The position numbers and the translations under genes are program-made. From assembly GCA_946699065.1 (NCBI GenBank), contig CAMPDV010002118.1, positions 20,152 through 84,151 of the forward strand: a stretch of DNA of 64,000 nt. The letters run 5' to 3'. Source of the DNA: Loxodes magnus. Taxonomy: Eukaryota; Ciliophora; Karyorelictea; Loxodida; Loxodidae. Below the pieces are notes generated by a model, which saw nothing but the letters and a program-made list of their open reading frames with translations, made no database searches and was not told where the DNA came from. Shown one piece after another: positions 10,450 to 20,941 of this stretch (the first letter of the stretch is position 1; each line of letters starts with the position of its first letter).

Positions 10450-12462
10450 TCAACCTCGGCTATCTGGAATTGAATTCTAATAATTTTTACATGATACTAC
10501 ATTATGTTATTTGCTATTTGATTATTTTACCTATTTGAACAGCTTTACAAAAGTGAATATTATGATTTATACCAATTAAAATAGACTTATTTTCTCTATA
10601 GTTACTAGTGTATAAGGTTTTAATTTAAACTAAAGTATTAATAACTTGTTTATTTCATACTAAAAGATTTTTAAAGACTTAACGCATATCTTATTCAAAA
10701 TCTGTGAGTTTACTAACTCTCCGCAGAATTATAATTATTCTCTAAAACTTGATTTTGCTAAAATCTTTTATTAATATTGTTCTTTTTCTTCTAAGCTTTT
10801 TCGCCAGTCTCTAGCAATAAAATAATATAGTAAATAAAATTGGTTATTTAAATCTGCTACTTCATCAGAAAGATTTTCTCTAAGGGTAAAAGTAATCTCT
10901 ACTAAAGAGATTATGCTGCTTAATTTTCTTGGAAGAGACAGTTTGTCTTCTTGATTTCCAAATCTAAGTTTTTTTTTTATTTTTTAGGTGCTTAAACAGG
11001 ATAGATTACTCAGATTACTTTAAACTACTTTTTCTTAGTATAAAGATTTTTCCGCAACTAACAATTTTCAGTGTCTCACTTTAACATCATTACTTGGAGT
11101 TGTTTCTACTGTTGGTTAAACAAAAAAATCAAGAAAATGTTCCACTTAAGTTCTTTGATAAGTATGCTTTAAAGTTATTCATTCAATGTTAACACTTAAT
11201 AATGGAAAAACTGTTAAAAATCTCTTAAAAGATTCATTTCTTGATTGAAACTTTTAAGAGTTCTAAGGATATTACGAAAGCAACTAGAATAGCTTCTTTG
11301 TTAGAGTAATGATCTCCATATCTAACTTATACTTCAGTATTAAAGCTCTTAATGATTTTTTAGTTTCTCGAGCTATTTAACTAAATTACTTGCACTCTAA
11401 TCTTTAGCAATCGCGGTATTTTCTTTAAACTGTACTTTTAGGAAGCTTGTCTCACTTTTTATTTTCAACTATTTTGAATAGATATTTTTATATTGGGAGT
11501 TGTAAATTCGTTGCTGTCTTTCGTTAATAAAATATAAAACTTTTCCATATTTCTTTTTGTCCCTGATTTTCCGTTCATCTCCTCTACTATTATATTTTTT
11601 CCTTTATCTTTCAAATCTATACTTTCATACCAACTTCGATTGCTCCTTTGAACTCACTTTCAGCGTCTTAAAAGCGTTACTTCTTACCTATATCTCTTAG
11701 ACAGGAAAATGAACTTTAATTTTATAAAGATGTAGCGCTATTTGCTTGCCTATCTCTTTCATTCTCTTATTCTAGGGGAACGAAACTATCTTTTGCCAAA
11801 ACTTATTTCTTAGGTATGTTTCTCAAATCTGTTAAATTTTTCTTTTCTTTGGTTTTTTTGTGCAAGGAAAAGTCCATTATGAAGTCATAAACTTTTTTCA
11901 ATCTAATGCTTCTTATTATTCCATTTCTATCTAGCTTATATTACCAACTTTTGCTTCTAATTTTCTTTATTTTTATTATTATAGTGCTTAAACTTTATTG
12001 GCTTGCTTTTTTTAATTAAATTCTTGAGAGCTAATCAAACTAGACTAGCTTTGATTGCTTCTTTCGTTAGGAGTGGATTCTGAATAATTTTTGATGAATC
12101 TTTAAATTTAGCTTTGCTTATTCATGTTTTGATTTAGAATCTCTAAATTTCCTATAAAAGACTGATCTGAATCTTTAAATCTTTCAGTATAGACCGTTCG
12201 TCAGCAGTATAGTAATCATCGCAAATTTATCGCATCTTTAAATGCTAGAAGTTTTAAGTATCATTACCCTCAAAGCTTTTCTACTCCTCCTTGCTTTTAA
12301 GCTTTTGTTAGAATCCTTTCTCCTTGTAACTCATCCTAATGAACACGTTTACCCTTATTTACTTAATGAAAGCCTCTTTTTCTTACCCTTTAACCCCAAA
12401 CTCTCCTAATTTCTTCTTATAGATATGCGTTGTTGACATTCATCTGTATCTTTCTTCCACAT
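10450..12462 (-). CDS. Unnamed large basic protein
   Basis: ATG at 12462 and TGA at 10452-10450 give 670 residues without a frame change. The coding strand is purine-rich, as in the other genes here. The protein is Lys/Arg/Gln-rich with no obvious membrane segment (IQRFRSVFYRKFRDSKSKHE, LADSF-like stretches, SDEVADLNNQFYLLYYFIAR). I see no known domain. The same frame stays open further to 9346, but that part overlaps the better-supported gene on the other strand, so I end it at the first TGA after the protein-like part. Confidence 0.5.
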
Positions 12463-13054
12463 TTTTAGATATAAAATACCTACAATTTAAATTTCAGTGA
12501 AGGTTTATTTAAATTAATAACTTATTAAAAATTCCTTGCTATCTATATGCTAAATATGAACTATAAATTAAAGGTAATTTAATTATTAAACGTTTACATT
12601 ATACTAATGAACTAATGAAGCATTTCTAATAAACATATATTTAAAAGCATAGATATCAGTTAATAGATATTATATTTCTATAAATTATAAAATTAATAAA
12701 GCTGAACATTTTTAAAAGGAAAATTAACTCTTCTATTCAAAATCTAAAATATCAACTGCTATCTCATTATTTCAACAAAATGAGACATAAAGTATATTGA
12801 TGCTATTTTTAAGAGATAAATATATAAAATTGACATTTTTTATAATATAATCACTTTGCTATTCAAGGATGTTAGAAAAGATTGAGAATATTTATCTATT
12901 ATACGCTAATTGTACAATAAATTCTGCATTAAATAATTGGATTAATTTTAATTATTTAAGTTAATTTCAAATCCGTTTAAATACATAATTGATAAGACTC
13001 TATCATAGTTGAAAATTTATCTTCTGATCAGTTTTCAAGCAAGCCACAATAAAT
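12463..13054. other. AT-rich stretch, no gene seen
   Basis: Very AT-rich, without protein-like frames. It runs up to the left border of the first 2.2-kb repeat unit. Confidence 0.5.
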
Positions 13055-13154
13055 TTCGGCATTTGGATCATAAATATGTTTTAATTAAAAATTTGAACGG
13101 AAAGATATTTTCCAGAGTTCAACTTTATTTTTTTACATATCATTTTAATTATCA

Positions 13155-14654
13155 TCAACTACATAAAACAAAGAATTACGTAATATAAAATATAAATGCT
13201 AAAGTATATGTCACTATTATTTATGGGCCCCATTACTAAAATAGTTTAGATATAATTATTTAAGTTGATAGTTTTTAAATTTCGATACAATCAAAAGTTA
13301 GCTCATCATGTGTTCCAAACTCTCTGAAATGAAATCCATTAGTTGCCTGCTTAGACATATCTATTTCAACTTTGATGAAAGTTGCATCATTTGGAATTAT
13401 TTCTTTTGGTATAATTGTTGCAAAATACCTTGAATATATTTTTCCATTATGATGTCTCGCAATTGGATTATCATATCCATCGTAAAAACCATCCACTTCA
13501 ACGTCGTTTACCCTCACCTGGGTACAACAATTATCATTCCAACTGTTATTATGGCTCACCCAATAAAGCATCTTATTATTTTTAGAAGGGATTACCGGAA
13601 CATACAACACCCCAACTGTGTTTACAGCAACATATGCTAATTGATCTTAGTTCCAAAGATTATGTGCTATCACTCCACTTCCACCATTTAAGTTCAATGA
13701 GTATGCACCTGCAGGATTGTAGGCAATCTTCCAAATGTTCAATCCAAAGGCAATCCCTGATATCCAAAATCCTGAGGTAGTATTTGCTTTTGAGACCATC
13801 GCAACTTTTCCATTTCTTTTGACTGGGATTGGCATCCATAAATGAGTGGCATATCCTCCATCTGCTGATGTTCCTTTTGGGGATATTCCATTTAAATGTC
13901 TATTCCCAGCGTAAAACCTACCGATTTTTTCTTTAACTCCATCTAAAAAGTAAATTGAGACATCAGTAAATCTGTCATTCAACACTCTGATCCAAAGCAA
14001 GTCAAATCCCTCAGGTATACTCACCTCAGCTCCATTACCATCACTCTCATTTCCCCCAAAATTAATTATAGTAGTATAGTTCCATTTATTTTTGGTCCCA
14101 TAAGAAGTTGCGTCATATGCCCCTCCTCCAATTCTTCTCAATACAGACTCATCCCCTGCTGTAAAAACGTCCTGGTAAATTTTACAATTTTTCCTGCAAA
14201 ACATATTCTGACTATAAAATGTAAAATATTTCTCAATTTTCTGAACTTTGCGTTATAAATTTAAAAATTTCATGCCTAATTCTTCAATGACAATATTAGG
14301 CTTTACTGTTTCTTTTGATAGAGTTGCATTGAAATGCAATGTAATATATTCATTCAGTGTCCAGCTTATTGCCAATGTAATGCTTTCTTCGTTTTCGACA
14401 AGGTTAAAACTTGTTTGATTAATATTGAGACTAAGAAAGTCATACACTGTGCTCAGTTCTTTTATGGCCATCCAACTTGGATCTTTATCCAACAAAAAAG
14501 TTTTGTCAAACTTCTTTTCGAATGTAATTGTAAAAAATTTGACCAGACGAACCGTAAATTGTTCACCCTTTAAAATACAATGATAGTGGTAAGTTCTCCC
14601 ATTTGTGCTAATTTCTGTTTCTCTTCTCAGTTCAGGTTCCATATTTATTTGCAT
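13155..14654 (-). CDS. Repeat-unit ORF B, unknown secreted/surface-like protein (copy 1)
   Basis: Three standard-code ORFs (14654-14253, 14204-13647, 13610-13275) lie in one frame and join into 499 residues when TAA is Gln, ending at a TGA pair at 13157-13152. The sequence is rich in aromatic beta-strand-like segments (NKWNYTTIINFGGNES, GFDLLWIRVLNDRFTDVSIY, YATHLWMPIPV, SGFWISGIAFGLNIWK) and has paired cysteines (NCCTQV). It suggests a jelly-roll or lectin-like fold, but I cannot name the family. Codon use is odd for this window: the roughly ten Trp codons are all TGG, and Gln is mostly CAA/CAG. The C-terminal 20 residues after EI could be a membrane helix. Upstream ORF A lies 40 bases away on the same strand. 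Confidence 0.6.
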
Positions 14655-14694
14655 ATTTTAATGTTATTTTATAATAAATTATTTTATATTATGA

Positions 14695-15292
14695 TCAAGA
14701 TTGATTAGATTGGTTATATTTATGGTAATAGTTAATTTTATTTAGTTATTATGTTGAATTTCAAAATTATTTTTTACTTTTATGCTACCAATAAGTTCTT
14801 CTTCTGCCATCAACTTTTTGCTTGTTTCAAAATCTTTGGTTCCCAGAAACATCTCTTAACACCAATTTACCTTCACACAGATTTAGGAGATCATGTGCCT
14901 TTGACTTTGTCACTTGAGGTATTTTCGGATCACTCTTCCAAAGATGGAATTACATCAAGTTCTCTATATATGGTCAGCTACTCTGACATATATAGTCTGA
15001 ATCCTCATCTTTCTTTTGCTTTACACTCTTCTTCGAACCTTCTCTCTTTCTCATCTTCTTCAATTCTGCTTAGTTTCACATCTTTTTAAAGTAATCTAAC
15101 TTTCTTGTTTTTTTGTAATTCTTTCTCGGATAAAATATCAAGAGGGTAACAACAGGCTCTTTTTTAACAATCAGCTTAATATTAAACTTTTTTTTATCTT
15201 CTTCATCAAATTCTACTAAATCTATAAATTTGTAATGAGCCTTACTCAGAAATTGATTTATGTAATTAGGAATTATACATTTGCTCTAACAA
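14695..15292 (-). CDS. Repeat-unit ORF A, partial (copy 1)
   Basis: A protein-like frame enters from the right border of the unit and ends at TGA 14697-14695, about 199 codons: YKFIDLVEFDEEDKKKFNIK, LIVKKEPVVTLLIFYPRKNY, WPYIENLMQFHLWKSDPKI, SGNQRFW. TGA is Trp at several sites. No start codon lies inside the unit, so the 5' end is missing or in another exon. The family is not recognised. This is the part of the unit that is also found at 51 kb, so it may belong to the mobile portion. Confidence 0.45.
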
Positions 15293-15328
15293 GATAAATG
15301 TATTCTAATTCCTAATTTCTCAAGCAAG

Positions 15329-15550
15329 ATGATCATAGAAGAAATCGAACAATTAGAGGAAGAATAGTAGTACAAGATTAGTAGATTTCCAAGACTGTTG
15401 ATATACATTTTTTAAACATTATTAATATGTGGCAAACCAAATAAGGCCACGTTAATAAATTATGTATCACCTGACAGTAGATTTTATTAGGTTATAATTA
15501 TTTAATTTGATATGTTCCACACTTTCTAAATGATTTTCGTATTAAAATGA
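15329..15550 (+). CDS. Small ORF in the spacer between repeat units
   Basis: ATG 15329 to TGA 15548-15550, 73 residues starting MIIEEIEQLEEEQQYKISRF, followed by ICGKPNKATLINYV. It fills most of the 286-bp spacer between the two 2.2-kb units. It may be a fragment of the host gene that stood here before the units arrived. Not recognised. Confidence 0.3.
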
Positions 15551-15678
15551 TAATATCCATCATATGCATGAATTATTCTTCGGCATTTGGATCATAAATA
15601 TGTTTTAATTAAAAATTTGAACGGAAAGATATTTTCCAGAGTTCAACTTTATTTTTTTACATATCATTTTAATTATCA

Positions 15679-17178
15679 TCAACTACATAAAACAAAGAAT
15701 TACGTAATATAAAATATAAATGCTAAAGTATATGTCACTATTATTTATGGGCCCCATTACTAAAATAGTTTAGATACAATTATTTAAGTTGATAGTTTTT
15801 AAATTTCGATACAATCAAAAGTTAGCTCATCATGTGTTCCAAACTCTCTGAAATGAAATCCATTAGTTACCTGCTTAGACATATCTATTTCAACTTTGAT
15901 GAAAGTTGCATCATTTGGAATTATTTCTTTTGGTATAATTGTTGCAAAATACCTTGAATATATTTTTCCATTATGATGTCTCGCAATTGGATTATCATAT
16001 CCATCGTAAAAACCATCCACTTCAACGTCGTTTACCCTCACCTGGGTACAACAATTATCATTCCAACTGTTATTATGGCTCACCCAATAAAGCATCTTAT
16101 TATTTTTAGAAGGGATTACCGGAACATACAACACCCCAACTGTGTTTACAGCAACATATGCTAATTGATCTTAGTTCCAAAGATTATGTGCTATCACTCC
16201 ACTTCCACCATTTAAGTTCAATGAGTATGCACCTGCAGGATTGTAGGCAATCTTCCAAATGTTCAATCCAAAGGCAATCCCTGATATCCAAAATCCTGAG
16301 GTAGTATTTGCTTTTGAGACCATCGCAACTTTTCCATTTCTTTTGACTGGGATTGGCATCCATAAATGAGTGGCATATCCTCCATCTGCTGATGTTCCTT
16401 TTGGGGATATTCCATTTAAATGTCTATTCCCAGCGTAAAACCTACCGATTTTTTCTTTAACTCCATCTAAAAAGTAAATTGAGACATCAGTAAATCTGTC
16501 ATTCAACACTCTGATCCAAAGCAAGTCAAATCCCTCAGGTATACTCACCTCAGCTCCATTACCATCACTCTCATTTCCCCCAAAATTAATTATAGTAGTA
16601 TAGTTCCATTTATTTTTGGTCCCATAAGAAGTTGCGTCATATGCCCCTCCTCCAATTCTTCTCAATACAGACTCATCCCCTGCTGTAAAAACGTCCTGGT
16701 AAATTTTACAATTTTTCCTGCAAAACATATTCTGACTATAAAATGTAAAATATTTCTCAATTTTCTGAACTTTGCGTTATAAATTTAAAAATTTCATGCC
16801 TAATTCTTCAATGACAATATTAGGCTTTACTGTTTCTTTTGATAGAGTTGCATTGAAATGCAATGTAATATATTCATTCAGTGTCCAGCTTATTGCCAAT
16901 GTAATGCTTTCTTCGTTTTCGACAAGGTTAAAACTTGTTTGATTAATATTGAGACTAAGAAAGTCATACACTGTGCTCAGTTCTTTTATGGCCATCCAAC
17001 TTGGATCTTTATCCAACAAAAAAGTTTTGTCAAACTTCTTTTCGAATGTAATTGTAAAAAATTTGACCAGACGAACCGTAAATTGTTCACCCTTTAAAAT
17101 ACAATGATAGTGGTAAGTTCTCCCATTTGTGTTAATTTCTGTTTCTCTTCTCAGTTCAGGTTCCATATTTATTTGCAT
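15679..17178 (-). CDS. Repeat-unit ORF B (copy 2)
   Basis: Same 499-residue protein as at 13155-14654, with two amino-acid changes (Ser to Asn near the N-terminus, Ala to Val near the C-terminus). Both copies remain open, so either the duplication is very recent or the ORF is conserved by selection or gene conversion. Confidence 0.6.
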
Positions 17179-17218
17179 ATTTTAATGTTATTTTATAATA
17201 AATTATTTTATATTATGA

Positions 17219-17816
17219 TCAAGATTGATTAGATTGGTTATATTTATGGTAATAGTTAATTTTATTTAGTTATTATGTTGAATTTCAAAATTATTTTTTA
17301 CTTTTATGCTACCAATAAGTTCTTCTTCTGCCATCAACTTTTTGCTTGTTTCAAAATCTTTGGTTCCCAGAAACATCTCTTAACACCAATTTACCTTCAC
17401 ACAGATTTAGGAGATCATGTGCCTTTGACTTTGTCACTTGAGGTATTTTCGGATCACTCTTCCAAAGATGGAATTACATCAAGTTCTCTATATATGGTCA
17501 GCTACTCTGACATATATAGTCTGAATCCTCATCTTTCTTTTGCTTTACACTCTTCTTCGAACCTTCTCTCTTTCTCATCTTCTTCAATTCTGCTTAGTTT
17601 CACATCTTTTTAAAGTAATCTAACTTTCTTGTTTTTTTGTAATTCTTTCTCGGATAAAATATCAAGAGGGTAACAACAGGCTCTTTTTTAACAATCAGCT
17701 TAATATTAAACTTTTTTTTATCTTCTTCATCAAATTCTACTAAATCTATAAATTTGTAATGAGCCTTACTCAGAAATTGATTTATGTAATTAGGAATTAT
17801 ACATTTGCTCTAACAA
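17219..17816 (-). CDS. Repeat-unit ORF A, partial (copy 2)
   Basis: Identical frame to 14695-15292. It again starts at the unit border without ATG and ends at TGA 17221-17219. Confidence 0.45.
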
Positions 17817-18380
17817 AATTTAATTAAATTTTCATAGCATTATAAGGTTTTCAAACAATATAGTAAAGCCTGTTAAATAGCATTCTAAGCTTTCAAACGC
17901 TCTTATGATGTTATTCGGGTCGTGTTTTTCCGGAAAAGATAGAATGTTACAAAAGGCGTTGGAGGATTCTCAATTTCTTTTAATTATCCCTGTTTTAAAA
18001 GGCATTTTATAATTTTGGGAAAAATTCGTGTAAAACCAAAATTAAACAGGATTTTAATTATGCCTCGTACAAATGAGATATATACAGCTAATGCAAAGAA
18101 AGTTGATAAATTCTCTCTTATTTCATTTTTTGGCATTTTGTTAGGCTAATATTTCCAAAATAAAAGCCACAGCTAAACTGTGCTGCAAGTATTCCACTAA
18201 TATTTCCCCTCATTTAAAGAAAGGCAATGAAAGGATTACGCATGCCAGGAATTAATAGAATCTTATGAGTGTAAGCATCCTGAGACGAGCTTGTAAGATA
18301 ATATTCCTCTTAAGTCCTTGTCAAAAATTGATATAAAACTTTTTGACATCAGCAAGATATAACTTTTCTAAAAATAGAGT
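17817..18380 (-). pseudogene. Part of archaeal-like fossil block, gene not identified
   Basis: Minus-strand frames contain protein-like pieces (ILLIPGMRNPFIAFLQMRGN, ISGILAAQFSCGFYFGN, STFFALAVYISFVRGIIKIL). These are hydrophobic and could come from a membrane protein. The base composition matches the neighbouring archaeal-like fossils and not the host genes. I cannot name it. Confidence 0.35.
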
Positions 18381-18955
18381 ATCTTAGTATTAAAAACCTA
18401 TTCATCAGCTCAATTCCCGGATTTTTGAGAAGATGATTTTTCAATGATAATTACTTAAATGTTTAGATCCAGGGCGCATGATGCTTAAGCAATGAGTCTA
18501 GCTTTTCTCTTGTGGTTATGATTAAGTTATATTTTGCAAGATAGGGCTCAGTTATCTCAATACAACCAATAAAAAGAGCAAATTTGGCAAAATATTCAAA
18601 TTTTATCTTAAATTCCTTGTAATTTTTAGATGCAAATGCCTCTAATGGGACAATACAAGGCTTCTTTCCTTTTCCTTAAATCAGAGATGTAAGTGATTTA
18701 ATTTCTGTGGCCAATTTTTTTTTGGATGCAGTTGGTGTTTACACAAGGAGATGCTTTTTTTTCGATAATTCTGCTTTTATTACCTCCATCTGTGTTGGCC
18801 TTAGCTTCTGAATTTTTTCTTTTTCATGTACTTCATTAAGTTTTTTTGGAATCATTTTCTTAATCTACTCATGCTTCATAAGCAGAAAGATATATTGGAT
18901 ATTATAAACTAATTTTTAGGGATGATTCACTGTTTCTTGTAGCCTATCTATTGTA
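18381..18955 (-). pseudogene. Hel308-like (Ski2 family) DNA helicase fossil, archaeal type, truncated
   Basis: The reading KLRPTQMEVIKAELSKKKHL, LLVQTPTASKKKLATEIKSL, CIVPLEAFASKNYKEFKIKF and YLAKYNLIITTREKLDSLL then KHHAPWI follows the order Q motif, Walker A, motif Ia and the pre-DEAH segment of archaeal Hel308 helicases (typically LxPxQ, PTASGKT, PLRALA, YDxIxxTxEKxDSLLR). The Walker A Gly-Lys-Thr is lost (SKKK), and the DEAH region is degraded, so it is inactive. Only the first RecA domain is present; a full Hel308 is about 700 residues. It directly follows the exonuclease-like fossil on the same strand. Confidence 0.7.
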
Positions 18956-19625
18956 AAGTCAGCAATTTACTTGAGATTAACAACATCTTCTTCATTGTAT
19001 TTAAAGAGAAGCTTTACATAATACTCATCTGCCTGTTGCCTGATTTATTATCTATAAGCCCACATGATCACCGCCATAAAAATTTTATTATCTGTTTTCA
19101 TTGCATTCCTAGTTACTTTCAATCACTTTAAAGCCGCCTAATTACCCTACTCTCCTACTTGTTGCCTTTACAACAAAGAGTGGGATTTAGGCAGTATATC
19201 AGGATCTTTCTTTTTAGGAAAGGTATTCCAATAGATTCTCCATTAAAGGTAAAAATAAGGCTATATTTGCTCAATTCCTGATTTAATGCAAAAAGATTGA
19301 GATTAATGCCTTTAACATTGTCTTTGTATCAATCCCATCAAGCAAACCAATGTCAGTAAGCTCATCATACTTAAGAACGTCTGTTGATTCTATGCCAAGG
19401 AAAGCAACCCTATTCCTATAGAATTCATTCAATCTCCATGTTTTAGCCATATGAAGCTTGTCAGCAAGTTAGTCTGAGTTTAGAATATTTAGATTTTTTT
19501 TGCTTCCAAAAACTTTCTGTCAAATTAACTTTTACGGGTATTTGACAATCCCTTTACCTTATCTCTTGCAATAAAATCATCTCAGTTTGATATGCGGACA
19601 CAGTATTTATCCATTTCTAGAAAAA
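18956..19625 (-). pseudogene. YprB-like RNase H-fold exonuclease fossil
   Basis: Pieces in order on the minus strand: MDKYCVRISNWDDFIARDKV, RVAFLGIESTDVLKYDELTD (normally FLDIETT), ELSKYSLIFTFNGESIGIPF then LKRK (the NGxxFDxPxL motif), KATSRRVGQLGGFKVIE, and YNEEDVVNL at the end. That is the motif series of the YprB/predicted-exonuclease RNase H-like domain found in many archaea and bacteria. Two catalytic acidic positions are altered, and the frame is broken in several places. About 200 residues, which is family size. It lies between the recombinase and helicase fossils, as in a prokaryotic operon. Confidence 0.7.
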
Positions 19626-20412
19626 ATAACTGTCTATTATTATGGTAAACTGTCTAAGTGACAATGAACAGATCATTTTGGGCGAAGCCTTAGTACATCG
19701 AGGTTGCCTGGATGCTAGAATATCCTAGTAAGAATTGAGTTGAGCTAGCATCATAGCCATTCTTAGTAAGATAAGCTGCGAAGGTATGCTTTAAGGTATG
19801 AGGATGTACATAATTTTCAATAACAGCACTTAAGACAGCTGCTCGATAAATTTGCTGCACATTCCAAACATAAGATGCCCATTTCTTCTCGAGAAAAAGC
19901 AATGAGCTATTACTATTCCTCTTGTACTCCTTTATTTTATCCTTAAGGCTGTCTGCAATGGCAAACAATATTCTTGCTATATTTGCCTTTACATTCTCAT
20001 CTAAATCCTTTCTTGAGGTCAAGATTAACCATTTTTAACTTGATAATCTTATTTACTTTAAATCCTGCTGAATAGATAAGTTTCACAATAAGTTTGTGCT
20101 TTGGATTATCAATAGTATTAAGCAAGGCCTTTATTAAAAAATTAGGTAGCATTTTTGGTATTTCTAATAACATATCCTGAGCAAGAGACTTTTATGCAAT
20201 TTCTTGATATTGAAAATTTAAGGCTGCTCATATGCACATTTAGTGTATTTCCCGGGAAATTTCTGCCAACTAATCTATCAAGAAAATCCTTTATAGCTAT
20301 CATGTAAATTTCAATAGGATCCTTTGGATATTGTATAAATAATCTTTGTATACAATTAAGATAGGTTGTGATTGCTCGGATACTTAATCCTCTTCTGAGC
20401 GTCTACTTTCAT
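19626..20412 (-). pseudogene. XerA-like tyrosine recombinase fossil, archaeal type
   Basis: The N-terminal SAM-like domain reads RGLSIRAITTYLNCIQRLF, KDPIEIYMIAIKDFLDRLV, NTLNVHMSSLKF. The catalytic domain reads LIKALLNTIDNPKHKLIVKL, YSAGFKVNKIIKLKMVNLDL (box with the first Arg replaced), HPHTLKHTFAAYLTKNGYD (normally HTLRHTFA), FLLGYSSIQATSMY with the tyrosine, and a tail ASPKMI. The wording around box I, HPHTLRH and the MASPKMI-type tail is that of archaeal XerA proteins. Frame changes in several places and loss of catalytic Arg make it inactive. It heads the colinear block recombinase-exonuclease-helicase. Confidence 0.8.
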
Positions 20413-20941
20413 ATTAATTTAAAAATATCCATTTTACTGTTATCCAAACAAAACTAGTTTAAATATCTCACGTATTCATCTATTATAGTTACTAGGAATA
20501 GAAAACTTTTAGTTTAATCGGATTCATAAGCGAAATTATATTTTGTTCAAGTAGCGCAATTTTAATATTCTTAGGAAATGAAGATATCTCTGTACCTGTT
20601 TAAATTAGCTTATTAATTGTGGGAATGGTACTGATGGAAACATCAAAACTTAGATTGCTTGAATAAAAGGTCTCCTGCGTTGTTACTTTCTCAGGAAGCT
20701 TCGCTTTCTTCAAATCTTTCCCTTTTTATTAGTTCCAGTACTCAAAAACTATCGCTTTTGGTCCGAATTCGCGAGGGAGAGGGGCATAACATCGTTATAT
20801 TCAATATTACTCTGAATTTTTCTCTATTGCGTGCTATAATAATAGAAAATCTCTCGATAACTGGCAGCTGACTGATTTTCGAGGGAAAATATCAAAAATT
20901 TTATTCCACTTACCACAACCCTCTATTTCGTAGGGGCATCT
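20413..20941 (-). pseudogene. Further archaeal- or bacterial-like ORF remnant
   Basis: Minus-strand reading PREFGPKAIVFEYWNQQKGK, DLKKAKLPEKVTTQETFYSS and IPTINKLIQTGTEISSFPKN is protein-like. It sits in a stretch with clearly higher GC than the surroundings (an EcoRI-like GAATTCGCGAGGGAG patch near 20766). I do not know the family. It probably extends the foreign block up to the 5' end of the beta-helix gene. Confidence 0.4.

Larger units (their letters stand above)
13055..15292. repeat. 2238-bp repeat unit, copy 1
   Basis: Identical in layout to 15579-17816 (offset 2524). By eye I find only three base differences between the two copies: near 13253 and in two codons (Ala/Val and Ser/Asn). 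Left border TTCGGCATTTGG, right border GCTCTAACAA. No clear terminal repeat or target duplication. The unit holds two minus-strand ORFs. Part of its right portion (14834-15246) recurs at 51001-51412, so this is a dispersed family and not only a local tandem. Confidence 0.9.
15579..17816. repeat. 2238-bp repeat unit, copy 2
   Basis: Second, almost identical copy of 13055-15292. Its right border (GCTCTAACAA) is directly followed by the archaeal-like fossil block. Confidence 0.9.

Noticed and set aside
14334-14573. Plus-strand ORF opposite repeat-unit ORF B
   Set aside because: Shadow of the minus-strand gene; it recurs only because the unit is duplicated.
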